64,000 bases of DNA. It comes from Akebia trifoliata (taxonomy: Eukaryota > Streptophyta > Magnoliopsida > Ranunculales > Lardizabalaceae). Under the pieces are notes generated by a model. The model made no database searches, had not been told where the DNA came from, and saw only the letters and a program-made list of their open reading frames with translations. The stretch's first letter is position 1, and every line of letters begins with the position of its first letter. The stretch spans positions 14,610,760-14,674,759 of the forward strand of contig CM030718.1 in the NCBI GenBank assembly GCA_017979445.1, written 5' to 3'. This document shows positions 23,164-34,550 of the stretch, piece after piece. Both the position numbers and the translations under genes were made by a program.

Positions 23164-23860
23164 TATTGGAAACACTAATAAATTTAGAGAGCTGCTATGA
23201 CACCCCAATTTTTTACTTACTATACCCCAATTAAAAATAAATAAAGTAAGTGAATGGACGAGAATAAGTAGTTGGGGAGCCAATAAAAGTTTTCTCATTT
23301 GTTTTTTTTGTTTTTTTTAGAAAGATCCGATCGGAAATAACCCAAGAGGAATTAGAAGAGTGGCTTAAAAGCTCCTTTAAGCCATTCAATTTCCCTTCAT
23401 TTGCACGAGATTCATATTTCTTTTTGGGGATTCCACTAATAGACAGATTGGATAAGATTCTTACTCCCGCACCGGAACTCTTGTTTTTTAGCTTAAAGAT
23501 AGGCCTTGAAGGAAGGAAGGGACTAGGAGGGAAGGGGATTTACGGACAAGGTTTCCGTTAGCAACGCTGGGAAAGGATTGGAAGGAATTCATTTAGCAAT
23601 TGATTTAGCGACGAACTCTTGGGTTTAAGATTTTATATGAGCCTACTCATAATTGTAAACAACTACTGAAATTGTTTGAACGACTTTTATAAGGTTTTGT
23701 AATGTTAAAATAATAATTTGATGCAAACCTTAGTAATGTTTGAATAGTGTGTTTTAATCTTTAATAGGGGGTGTGATAAATAATTTAAGAAATTGGCGTG
23801 TACTAAGTAAAAGTTGGGGGTGCAAATAGAAGCTCTCCAAATTTATTAGTAATATTTTTA
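23164..23860. mobile_element. Inverted-repeat (foldback-like) element
   Basis: The left arm (about 23164-23232) and the reverse complement of the right arm (about 23790-23858) share 'actaataaattt', 'gagagct', 'caccccaa', 'ttttactta' and 'ccaatt' in the same order, giving arms of roughly 70 bp at perhaps 80 percent identity. The 0.55-kb centre has no protein motif but carries an 8-bp perfect hairpin (GGCTTAAA...TTTAAGCC, about 23372). The inner TGACACCCC...GGGGGTGTGA pair resembles LTR ends, so a small solo LTR or a foldback DNA element are both possible. Confidence 0.55.
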
Positions 23861-24345
23861 AGTAAATAAATGCTAAAATTAATAGCGTTTAAATACTTAA
23901 ACCCAATTAATATTATAATGTTCATGAAGTAAACGTTGTACATTGCAGAGAATAAAAAGAGAGGAAAATAAGATATAAAAAAAATCGAAGGAATATTGCA
24001 TGCGATTTAGTTAGGAAATGCCCTCTCTCTCCACTCTCTCACTCGCATCTAGCATCCCTCTCTCTCTCATCTCTCTTTCATTCCCTATCTCTCTTTGTTG
24101 CCTTAAACTAAAAGCTTGGGTTTATCTTTCTTGGAGAAATCGATGATTATTATTTCTTTTATGATTTATTTTACCTTAGTTGTTGTGGTTGCTTAGCGAT
24201 TGATCCCTTCGAAACCGACCCAACACAGATGAAAAAGAAAATGTCTTTGCCACCATTGCAAAATCTTTGACTCGTCAAATAACAGAGCTCAAGAGTTAGT
24301 AAAGTGTTGCAAAGCTCTGGAATTTCTTCATAATTGAATCCAAAC
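23861..24345. other. Non-coding, CT-rich microsatellite-like tract
   Basis: 24021-24100 is rich in CTCTCT. Such tracts occur in 5' leaders of plant genes, but no exon or family can be read. The last five bases, CAAAC (24341-24345), are the left target duplication of the Tat-type element. Confidence 0.4.
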
Positions 24346-24929
24346 TATGTACGGTTGGAATCTGGTGGACGGCTCTGATGGTCCCAACCACGCACAGATC
24401 CGAAGTCGTTCCTAGCACCTCCCTTCTCCCGATGGCCTAATACCTACCACAAACACTCCGATGCTCAAGTTAGAGAGACAAAGGAATAATAATCAGTACT
24501 GGTTAGCTCTTGATCTCTCCAGTTTTCCCTTTTCAAAAGTGTTTACTGTGTTATATAACCCCTTACCTTACGCTAGGGTTTTCCCCTCCATAGACTGTAA
24601 TAATGAGATTTTTGTTGGTTCAGTGGGGTTGTTTACCTAATCGGGATATTCCGGATCGATCGAACTTATCTATAGAGATCCCCTCCAAAAATTTTGAGAT
24701 TTACTTGCACACAATAGTATTACAATTTTCTCAAGGCCTGGCTTGGCCTGCTTGGCAGGACTGGCTTCACTTAGTGCTGTGCTGCCCTACTAGCCAGACT
24801 AGGGAGGTCTTTGCTCTGACCTACCTTGCTTGCTGGACAGTGCCTTATCAATCGATCTGTGTCAAGTACCGCTTGGCCGACTTGGACACGAGTACAGTTA
24901 AGATTGCTGCACAATTATTTCCCTTTACA
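24346..24929 (-). repeat. 3' LTR of the Tat-type element
   Basis: Aligns end to end with 52128-52710. In plus orientation it opens TATGTACGG (against TGTGTGCGG in the other copy, so the terminal dinucleotide is mutated) and closes CCCTTTACA. A TATA-like GGTTATATAAC in reverse complement sits near 24553. The 123-codon frame at 24603-24974 lies on the opposite strand within this LTR and is not a gene. Confidence 0.92.
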
Positions 24930-24943
24930 ACTACCCCCTTTCG
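24930..24943 (-). promoter_or_regulatory. Polypurine tract of the Tat-type element
   Basis: Minus-strand GAAAGGGGGTAGT lies directly before TGTAAAGGG, the start of the 3' LTR. It fixes the element orientation as minus. Confidence 0.85.
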
Positions 24944-25009
24944 AGGAGGCGCAAGATATTTTCGTCTCCTCTAGACATAATTCTACTTTTCTACTGACTA
25001 CTTAGGCCT

Positions 25010-27540
25010 TTCATAATTGCACTTACTATTTCCAAATCGACGCATTCAATACAACATCGCTACGAATCTCTACCGATGGCCCAGATGGATTCCTCTTCAC
25101 CAGCATCTATCTACGTGTCCCTTAGCCTCTTTGGACTACCCTCAATTTGCGATGCTTCAGTTGGACTTGAGCAATCCTCTCAAGTGTATGTACTCCTTTG
25201 TCTCTTCTTATAAATAAGGGACTTAGTGCATTATTCGTCTGTTATTGTGTTGGAATTCTGTCAATTCGTCTCTGTACTTTTCTGCAAAGATTCTTTTTCT
25301 TTCTCATTTTACTTTGCTGCAGTAGTTACCTCTTTACTTCGAGAAAATTTCTTCCTCTCTCTATCTGTTCTTTTCCTTTTCCACACTTGGCTTTTCCATA
25401 GCTGTCACTGTATCCCAACTTCGACGAAGCCTGTATATTCCTATTTCGGTGCACATTCAGGTTGGCAGTGACTCTGATACCCCTAATGACTACCGGCAGG
25501 GAGAAAACTTTGTCTACGTCAACCATAGTTTCCCTCTCTCTACTTTCCTTAGAGAGGTACTGAAATTGGTCCCCTGGTCAAATATCCAAGAACTTCTAGT
25601 TTGGTGGAGGCTGTGAAAAATATAGGCGTCACCCCCAATGACTTCCTCTCCCGGTACAACCTGAAGGTGATTCCTAATCGATCGAGATTTTACTAGCTGT
25701 CTTCCAAGAATGCAGTAGTGGCTCTGACCCCTTCTTTCCTGAGTTCTGATAAAGGATGGCACAAAGACCCCCTTTACATTTCTGGGGACTGGGAATTTGA
25801 CCCTGACACTCCCCGTGAAGGATTCAGAATCTCTCAAACCTTTCAGGGCAATGTTGTCTTTAGGTTACTGGCTGAAGTTGTCTCTTTCATTTACTCTATC
25901 CATGTTTAGTACTACTTTCTTAACTACTTTTGTTCTTATTATGTAGAATCTTCCACTTTAGTGGCTGTGGAGGCTAGGAAGATACAGCGCAGAGCATCCG
26001 AAGATCGGAGGCCAGAAGTAGTAGATCTTTAGACCATGGTTATTGAGAGAGCGGTGGTGGACAATCTTCTAGGTGACTTCCCTTGACCACCTATACGATG
26101 AGCTCCTTCTGGCTATACCGTTGAAGGTCTTGATCCACTTTCGTCAGCTCCACGACGAAGGGATCCCAGTCATCCAGTTCCTCCCTCCAACGTACGGGGC
26201 TCAGATTGTTTGACCCATTCTGAGCGGTTTGGTTCTACTTCTGAGGTTCTTCCTGGGCCCTCCGACGTCATGAATATCGATCTCTTGGAGTTCCCTCTTT
26301 CCTCTACCACCAAGGCTGCTTCGCTACTTGTCTCAACCAAGGTACAAAAGAAGAAGATAAGCCACTCCTCCCAAGATACCGGCCTTTCTAGGGAGGTTGT
26401 GCTGTCTGGGGAGCCTGCTGCCCTTGCTCATGTATCTACTTCTGCCTCTACTACGGTTATTGCTGGTGCTATATCTATTTCTGCAGAGCTTCCTGAGGAG
26501 ATTCAGGTGGAGGCTGGATAGAGTTTTGCCACCCCTAGGAAGGATTGCCCTGTTATTTCTCTTCTACTGTGAAAAAGACATCGGCTGGTCAGGAAGAGTC
26601 TGAGGAGCCCTTCTCCTTTTAAGGGGTCTGAGGGTGAGGGCCCCTTTTCTGCATAAGACCCATTTGAAGGAAGCTACCTTTGCTTGGATAGGCCGTGAAG
26701 CCTATTTCTGAGATGGGAACGAAGGCAACCTCTTCCGTCCCCCTTGCCACGTCCACAATAAAGGTTGCGGGATTAAGGATCCTACAACCACTGCTTCCTT
26801 GCTCTCCCAGTCCATCTCCCATATGGACTGGGATGTTGCTGACCGGGCTAACATTGACTTGGGTTTCGGTTGCTTCGTCCACAGCCTTTATCAGGTAACT
26901 ACTGCTCTAACTGCCCTACTCAACTGCTTTCCAATATGTGTGCTCTAACATACTCTTTCTTACTTCGTAGGCTCACATTTATGGCATCGTGGCCTTCCTA
27001 AAGTGGCGTGAGGCAAAAAACTTGGCAGCTGTCCAGGCTAGAAAACAGGACGAGAAAATAATTGTGTTCTAGGCTGAACTGGCCTGTTTTAGCCAATTTT
27101 TCCAAGAGGCTAGAGAGGAGATGGAAGCTAACTTAGCCCAATTATCCAAGGCCAACCTAGATTTGGAGACATCCAATAAGAGGCTGACGGATCTCCAGGA
27201 TGTTTTGCAACTAGAGTTGGCCAGCTACAAGGAGAGAGTGCAATGGAGAGATGCAGAGCTAACAGAGCTGCGAGACCAGGTTCAACAACAAGAACTCGAG
27301 CTGAACTTCCTGAGAATAAGTGTTGATTCAATCAGGACTACTAGGCTAAAGAGGATGAGACCGATACTAGGAAGCTATTGGTGCAACTACATGTCCAATA
27401 CTCTCAGCTGGTAAAGGAATCTACTGCAAAAGCCTACCATGAGGGCTTGAGGCTGCTTGGCTTCAATACGAGGATGAAGAAGATGACAGGGATGACATAG
27501 AGGACCTGGTTGACTCACCCAAGGTAACTCCTATTCGGGA
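25010..27540 (+). pseudogene. Antisense extra ORF of the Tat element (putative gypsy-type transposon domain)
   Basis: Reads on the plus strand, opposite to gag-pol, between pol and the 3' LTR. At 25718-25909 the frame gives KGWHKDPLYISGDWEFD followed by PREGFRI, a block I associate with the 'putative gypsy type transposon' domain (Transposase_28) found in antisense extra ORFs of Tat-lineage elements. 26210-26521 is a low-complexity Ser/Thr/Ala-rich stretch. 27121-27345 is a heptad-rich coiled coil (LAQLSKANLDLETSNKRL and onward). Several frameshifts and stops separate these blocks, and introns are possible, so the exon structure is not resolved. The role of such ORFs is not established; they are absent from most gypsy lineages. 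Confidence 0.75.
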
Positions 27541-28076
27541 TGCTCCTTGGACTGGGTGCTATGGATGAAGAAGGGAATCCCATTGCCATCCTCAATCGAG
27601 TTCCTAGAGATCTTATGAAGGTTGGTGCTACCTTAGAATTGAACCTTGCTCAAGCAGCGGGTTCATCATCTCAGCCTATCGATCTACTCCCTGTCTAATT
27701 GTACATTCTTGTCACCGATGTGGGCCAAGACGGATCCATTGGTCCCTTTTGCCCCACTGCTGAAGCATATACTTCTGATGTCCCTACTCAGCCTTCTGTT
27801 AATCAACCACCCTTTTTTGAGTGATAACTTGTTTTCTACTGCTGAACTTATGCTCTCTGTACTTATCCCGTCCTTCGGGATCCCTTCTTTGTACTTTCTC
27901 TTTGACTATTAATGAAAAAATCATTTACACTTGCTGTTACTTTTGCAATTTCTTCTTTGTTTCATCACTTCTGTTCTGCTGACTATACAACTTATATGCA
28001 TGCTGGTTGAAATAACCTCTACATACACTAAGCTTTTAAGGGACTTACTACAGTTTTGCCTTAACAATTAGCCCAT

Positions 28077-28462
28077 TTGACTGTGAAACTGCTTAAACAC
28101 GCACTGGTCATACATTGCTCACCTCACTCTACTACAAGCTACTCAAGCATACTTTACTTAATATCGAGTCCGAGCATACTACAAACTGCTCAAGCCTACT
28201 CTGATTTCTTACTGCAACTTGTTCAAGCATACTTTGCTCAGTATTGCAAACTGCTCAAGCATACTTTAAATTACAAACTGTTTCAAACATACTTGCATAC
28301 TATAAACTGTCCGAGCACGCTGCAAACTACTCAAGCCTATTCTGACTTCTCACTGCAAGCTGCTCAAGCATACTTTGCTCAATACCGCAAGTTGCTCGAG
28401 CTACTTTAAACTACAAACTGTTTCAAACATACTTGCATGCTACAAACTGTTCAAGCACATTT
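28077..28462. repeat. Tandem array 1 in the Tat 3' region, period about 141 bp
   Basis: Two long units (about 28178-28318 and 28319-28460) built from a shorter motif, 'caaactgctcaagcatactt', which recurs with variation every 25-35 bp. The 110-codon frame over this array is repeat-driven and not a protein. Confidence 0.85.
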
Positions 28463-28539
28463 TCCTTCTGCTTTACTTTCCCCCAGGTTCTACCTAAAGT
28501 AAAGTTTACTTTTGGTGAAACCTTTTCGATCAAATGTTG

Positions 28540-29165
28540 GAAATGGTTCTCGAGCTACTGTTATTGAAGAAGGCTCTGACTCTACTCATAATTTGTACTA
28601 AGCTAAATGATTATCTGAGTCATTGTCCTTGAAAAAGGCTCTGATTCTGCACGTATTCATAAATGTGAAACAATCTACGCTGAGCTATTTGATTCATTGT
28701 CCTTGAAGAAAGCTTGGACTCTGCTCACATTCACAACACTCTATACTGAACTAACCCTACAAACGGCTATCTGAGTCACTGTCCTTCAAGAAGGCTCGGA
28801 CTTTGCTCACATTTGCAACAATCTATACTGAGCTAACTTTGCAAACAACTATCTGAGTCACTGTCCTTGAAGAAGGCTTGAACTCTGCTCACATCTACAA
28901 CAATTTATACAAAGCTAACCTTGCAAACGACTATCTGAGTCACTATCCTTGAAGAAGGCTCTGAGTCTACTTATATTCTCAACTATAAACAATCTACACT
29001 GAGCTAATTCTATAAATGACTATCTGAGTTACTGTCCTTGAAGAAGGTTTTGACTCTACTCATATTCGCAACTGTGAAATAATTTATGTTGAGTTAACCC
29101 TACAAACGGCTATCCGAGTCACTGTCCTTAAAGAAGGCTCTAACTTGCTCATATTTGCAGTCATA
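28540..29165. repeat. Tandem array 2 in the Tat 3' region, period about 85-90 bp
   Basis: About seven units, each with 'ctgagtcactgtccttgaag' followed by 'aaggctctgactctgctca', 'caacaatctatactgagcta' and 'ccctacaaacg'. Units differ by scattered point changes and small indels, so the array is not recent. Confidence 0.88.
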
Positions 29166-29194
29166 ATCATCTCGTTAACTTTTCAGCTAGTGAA

Positions 29195-29600
29195 CTCGTG
29201 GTAGAGTAAGACCCCGACTAGCTTTTGCTCTACCAAGAGGTAGAGCATATCCACATAGGTTCGGACCCCCGATGGATCTACAAGACTACTGTTACTCATA
29301 TTAGAGTTGAGCCCCAACCAACAATCTTACTCTACTAATAAATGCAGAAAAGACCCACGTAGGCTCGAATCCCGACTGGATTCCACTTAAACATTCTTGA
29401 AACTCATGACAGAGTAGGACCTCGACCAGCCATCTTACTCTGCCAATGAGGGCAGAGAAAATCCACATAGGTTCGGATCCCAGTTGGATCCACACGACTA
29501 TTGTTACTCGTGTCAGAATTGGGCCTCAACCAGCAATCTTGCTCTACCAATGAAGGCAGAGAAGACCACGTAGGCCAGAATCTCAGTTGGATCCCCTTCT
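29195..29600. repeat. Tandem array 3 in the Tat 3' region, period about 115-120 bp
   Basis: Three to four units marked by 'gagaaaatccacataggttc', 'tcggatcccagttggatcc' and 'caatcttactctgccaatga'. It abuts the 3' end of pol. Arrays 1 to 3 are unrelated in sequence, though all lie between pol and the antisense ORF. Confidence 0.85.
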
Positions 29601-29651
29601 TTAACTTAGCCCTGCAAGCACATGTAAAAAATGAACACGACAAAATATTTA

Positions 29652-30438
29652 TTAATAATATCTTTTTAAATTAGATGCATTCCATGGTCTAGGTAGCTCC
29701 TGACCAGACATTGTTAGTAGGTAATATACTCCCTTATGACCCACGTTTGCCACTCTATAAGGCCCTTCCCAATTTGCTTATAGCTTGCCACTATTAGGTT
29801 CTTCCATCTTTTGGAATACTCGTCTCAGCATTAAATCGCCTTCCTGAAACTACCGAGGACGAACTTTTTTGTTGAAGTAGTTATGCAGCTTCTTGTGGTA
29901 ATGCTTTAGTCTGACTAATGTTGTGTCTCATTTTTTTCTAACAGGTCCAATTCTACGATCAATTGTTGGCTATTTCTCTTAGACTGCACGACCTTGGTCA
30001 TCGTAGTGGGAAAACTATTCTTTACGGGGATCATAGCTTCCATTCCATATCCTATGGCAAATGGGGACATTCCCATGGATGTTCAAACAGTTGTCCTGTA
30101 AGCCCACAAAACTCCATGCAAGATTTGACGTCCACCTGCCTTTGGCTTCCTCTAATCTCTTCTTCAAAATATCTAACAGCACAATGTTCGTAGCTTCTGC
30201 TTGCCCATTACCCTGGGGGTACTGGGGGTGTAGAGAACATCTACTTTATCCCATATTCATTGCAAAACTTTCTTATCTGTTTCCTAGTAAACTTCCTACC
30301 ATTATCGAAAACTATGGTGCGTAGCAAACCGAATCTGCAAATAATGTTCTCCCACAGGAACTTTTGAACTTTTTACTGTCTGATTCTGGCCAAAGGGAGG
30401 GCTTCCGCCCACTTAGTGAAATAATCTGTTGCAACCAG
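29652..30438 (-). pseudogene. Tat integrase, catalytic core and C-terminal part
   Basis: This is the downstream half of the integrase, cut off from 36936-37260 by element A. Reading from 30438: the core block TDYFTKWAEALPLARI, then TIVFDNGRKF with the second catalytic Asp, then degraded sequence (a [13 protein letters not shown] remnant of the STPYxPQGNG block). The C-terminal domain is well kept: QEGDLMLRRVFQ, WEGPYRV, GVYYLLTMSGQELPRPWNA and SNLKRYY, then a genuine TAA at 29652-29654 that closes pol. Internal stops are present. Integrase normally inserts the reverse-transcribed copy; here it is dead by mutation and by insertion. Confidence 0.9.
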
Positions 30439-31633
30439 TGGTGGGACTATCGTTGTTCTTCCCACCAGAGTTAATATTGATCTTACTTTTACCTTACTTG
30501 TGGGGCAAGTAGGGGATCGAACCCAAGAGAAAGGGAGAGTAGAGTTAAGCTAAGAAGATAAAATTCGAATTAATCAAAAGGAATTAAAATTGTTATATTT
30601 TTGAACTTACCAAGAAATTTTAAAGTTGCTAGAAAATTAACCAAAGTAAATGAAGTTAAAAGCAAGTAAACTTATGAAATTAAAGCACCATTGAAGGTAG
30701 ATCTACCTAGAATATATTGATGAGCACTTCCTAGTCTCTAGCCTTTCTATAACTCAATCGTAAGGGCTTGGTGTTAGCTCCTTAAATCAGAAAGTTTAGC
30801 AAATGAAATCAAATGAGAGAACATAAACAAAGTAGAATTCCTTGAACTTCCTACTACCAATTATCTAGTTTAAACATACTTTATCTTGATCTAATCTAAG
30901 CATAAAATATCTATGTTATGAATAAAAGGTGCAAGAAATCTTAAAGAGAACTCATAAGCATTTTAGATAAAGGAAAGGCATGAAACTAGAAACAATACAA
31001 GAATTTGTTCTAGGCTTTTCTACTCTCCAATGGAGGGGAGCTTAGCCTAATGTCATTACAAGAGGGGGAAGATAAGAGATGAAAGAACTTTTCTTCATTT
31101 TATGGATAAACTTACAAATTCTTCTTCTTCTACTTCTTACAAGACTATTTAGCCAAAAAGAAAATAACTAGAAAATAAGAGTACAAAAATATAAGAGAAA
31201 AGACTAAGAGCCTTAGATGAAAAGAGTCTTGGATGAAGAATCAAGAAGAAGATGAAGGGCTTCTCTAGAGATTGAAGCTCTATTTATAGAGAAAAATGTG
31301 TGTAGAAGAGTCTAAAAGTAGCCTCCACTTTTCTTTGCACGAAAAGACAAAAGAGGAGAACATGAGTTAAGGATTAGGACATTCTAAAGTGGGCCCAAAT
31401 GCTTTTGTCTTGAGATTTTGATTCCAAAATTTTAATTTTCTGCATAAGAAACACACGTAATTAGATTTATCTAGTAAATGAATTTATTTATGTATAATTA
31501 AGTCTAATTAACATACAACATAATGTTTCGAGGCTTATCATGGTTATTATCTTAATACGAAGAAATAGGGACAAAAATCAAGATAAATGTCCAGAAAATG
31601 TGTGTATAATTCAGTGTTTTGAGACATTCATCA
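30439..31633 (-). repeat. 3' LTR of element A
   Basis: Plus-strand ends are TGGTGGGACTATCG and GACATTCATCA. Minus-strand CTCTATAAATAGAGC, a TATA box, lies near 31268-31284. Roughly 90 percent identical by eye to 35736-36935. Confidence 0.92.
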
Positions 31634-31652
31634 CACCCCCAAACTTATCTTT
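31634..31652 (-). promoter_or_regulatory. Polypurine tract of element A
   Basis: Minus-strand AAGATAAGTTTGGGGGTG directly precedes TGATGAATGTC, the LTR start. The TTTGGGGGTG form resembles Athila-type elements. Confidence 0.75.
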
Positions 31653-34021
31653 TTCTAGTCCCTAGAAAATAAACTGCCACTTTCACAGGTACCTCGACTA
31701 CATTTAGTGAATGCAGTAAGCCCTTGAATAGCTAGGTTACCCCTAGTAGACGAGTTTGACTCGTGAGGGTTTACAAAGAATATACACATAAAATTCCAAC
31801 ACTTTACAGAAATATCAAAATCAAAATCAAAGTATGTAAGACGAACATAATGATATTTCACAAATCAGTCAAATGTCATTTACATTTGAATAAAATTCTA
31901 AGTTTTTATTCCTCATTTTAGAAAATTTCAAAGATAACTTGAGTACTTGTGTGATTTTTTTGAATTTTTTTTTAAAATAACATCTTTTTTAGAAATAAGA
32001 TTTCACCTCCTAATTGCTAAGAATGGTCGATTTTACCTAAGTTCTAACTCAAAACTAAGCATCTTCTCTGGGATTGTGAGAGGTGTGGATTTCACTTTAA
32101 TACCTCTAAGGGGCTTTATCTGTGATATTCCAGTTTACTCACGTTTTTACCATTGACGACTTTCACCCTACTGAACTAATTGGTCTCATTAGACTCTTTT
32201 CATTTTTGTACTTTTTCAGTTCTAATCTTCTTACTTTACTTTGGTCTTTTTCACATCTTTCTCCTCTTTATTTTCTCAACTTTTTCATACTTCAAAATTT
32301 TCTAGTTTTCTTTTTACAAAAAGTAGGTAGCCCTTTTCAAGGTACCCAGTCTAATCCTATTGTTGCTGTCTAATCATATTAACCCTAGTTCTATTTTTCT
32401 TCTAACCAGCCAACCAAAGGACAAGGAAGTCATAGTTTACTAGACTAGGTTTTCCCTAACACTCTAGACAAAGAAGAGAGTCAACTCTTGTTCCATAAAA
32501 TCTTATTTTTTCAAGTACTCAATCAAAAGTGAATTTTTCAAAGTAATTTTTTCATGATTTTCTTAATGAGGAACAACCAAAAAGAACTTATGATCAAAAG
32601 TTAGGACATGAACCTAATAATTGAAAATTGAAATTCAAATGTAAAAATACATACAAAAGATTTTGAAGAAAATATTTCAAAAGTGCTAAATATTTTTAAA
32701 ATTATTTTTTTGAAAATATGAAACTAAACTAAAATGAAATATGAAACTAAACTAGAATGCTATGTAATGCAATTGTGAGCTAACCTAATACCTCGAAACC
32801 TAAATGAAATATTGTCCTAAATATACATGCAGTATGGAAATAGAGAAAAATGTTAGATCACACCTAAAATGGATTGAGCATTAATGTGTAAAATCTTGTT
32901 ACAACTGATCTGAAAATTATAATTTTTGAAATATAACAATTATAATTTTTGAAATAGTTTTGCATGAAGAAAATCCTACCTAAGAATTAAGAAACAACCT
33001 AAAAATGTCCTAATGTAATAATGAAACCCATCATAATCTGAATCTGAACTTTTAGTGACCTGTGCCTTCTTTTCCTCAATATAGGTCAATACTGTCTCTG
33101 TTACTCAATCAACAATTGCTAACCAGTCTGTAGTCCTAGTAGCATTGATTGATTAGTTTGGTTGAGAGTTGTATTGAAGAGGAAGAGAATAAGAAAGGGA
33201 TTATAGTTAGAGTTTTTTTTTACTTTTGAGAAAGTTTATTTCCTAACTACACTACTTATTAAAAGAAAATCACATGGGTTGCCTCCCAAGAAATCCTAAG
33301 TTTAGCATCTCCAGCCAGACCTATCAAAAAGTCTGAATACTAGGTATTTTCTTAGCATCTAATTTTACAAACACGACGATCGACTTTCCACCACAAATGA
33401 TAGGCAAATAGATTTTTACCATCATTAGGACATGGAAATGATTTTTTTAAATGATCAACATCCCTTATTTAAGGTTTTTAGCATCATCACCTTTTCGAAA
33501 TAGTTTTCAATCATCGTATTCCCTAAGAGAATGGAAGTTGTAAGATAGGCAAGGTCTGTACAATCTTGTGAAAGGATATGCTGGATGGGATACGAGGTTG
33601 GATCGATAGTGGTCGAAATTGGTATGACTAACAATTTAGAGTTCATCCTTGGTTCTTCTTAAACAACAGTTTCCTCTTATGGTGGATCAGTTTTCGTAGT
33701 CAAATTTGTACAATTGGTTAGCTCATTGGGAATTTGAAACATTGGTTGGCTCTCGGAGGTTATCTCATTTGAAAATTGACCATTTTTTCTTTCTCCTAAA
33801 AGCACAATAAGCTGACCTAGTTGGACTTCCATCATTGTTTCAGTTAGAATTGTAACTTTATTGGTTTGAATTTGAACTTCAATTGAGACGGGGTTATCAA
33901 TTATTGATGGACAATCATCAAAATCTTCAAAAAAGTAGAAATAGTCACTAAGGTTATTTTGAAAGAATGGTGGATTATCTGGGATGGAGATATCCTCATT
34001 TTCGAATTTATCAAAATTTTC
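31653..34021. other. Interior of element A, non-coding
   Basis: No pol domain or other protein family could be read on either strand. Frames of 60-83 codons are AT-rich chance frames. Confidence 0.6.
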
Positions 34022-34550
34022 AATCTTCTAAAGATAGCGCTAGGTGACTCAATTGAGTTTCTATGCTGGCTAAGGCTTGATCCATGTCTTATTCTTGTTG
34101 TTGATGGAGCTATTGTTGTTGATTTAACAACTTAGTCATCAAGGACTTTAATGATGAAGTTGGAGGAGAGGACAAAAATGAGTCATTGAATGTTGACTCT
34201 GGCTCTACAGTTCTATATTCGGAGAAATTTTGATAATCATAGGATTGTTGGGGAATTATGGTTGGATTCATCATCGAGGTGTCGTGCACATAAAAATCCT
34301 CATGGTTACCAAAATGACTACCTTAAGTAAACTCGTCCTAACATGGTATGCTATCGGAGGGAAACCAATTATTTATGTGGTATGGTTGGTCAAACGAATT
34401 AGGTGTCGGCATCCAAGAAGAATTTTGAGAATGATGCATATTGACTTGCGTAGCACAAAACATGGGTAGACTCGAACAATACTCGGGAAGATGACCATAA
34501 TTATCACATAGGACGTATGGGATCCAAGATTCTCTCCTAAACTCCATCAC
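34022..34550 (-). pseudogene. gag-like relic of element A
   Basis: The minus frame starts MMEFRRESWIPYVLCDNYGH at 34550 and runs 70 codons. A shifted frame then continues with SHFGNHEDFYVHDTSMMNP, SLKSLMTKLLNQQQ, LHQQQE and MDQALASIETQLSHLALSLE, broken by two stops. The glutamine-rich stretch followed by a short amphipathic segment (IETQLSHLA) resembles the C-terminal part of gag in Athila-like elements, where a similar 'xxIExQxxQLA' segment occurs. No nucleocapsid knuckle with the full CCHC spacing is visible. It may have supplied a structural protein or RNA-packaging aid; that is inference. The identity is moderate only. Confidence 0.5.

Noticed and set aside
23990..24330. 5' leader of a host gene
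   Set aside because: CT-rich leader-like DNA and an ATG are present, but no coding exon or splice pattern could be supported.
24603..24974. 123-codon open frame on the plus strand
   Set aside because: It lies within the 3' LTR of the Tat element; the homologous frame in the 5' LTR copy is broken.
28077..28409. 110-codon open frame
   Set aside because: Generated by the tandem array; the protein is just a repeated Tyr/Gln/Thr/Leu pattern.
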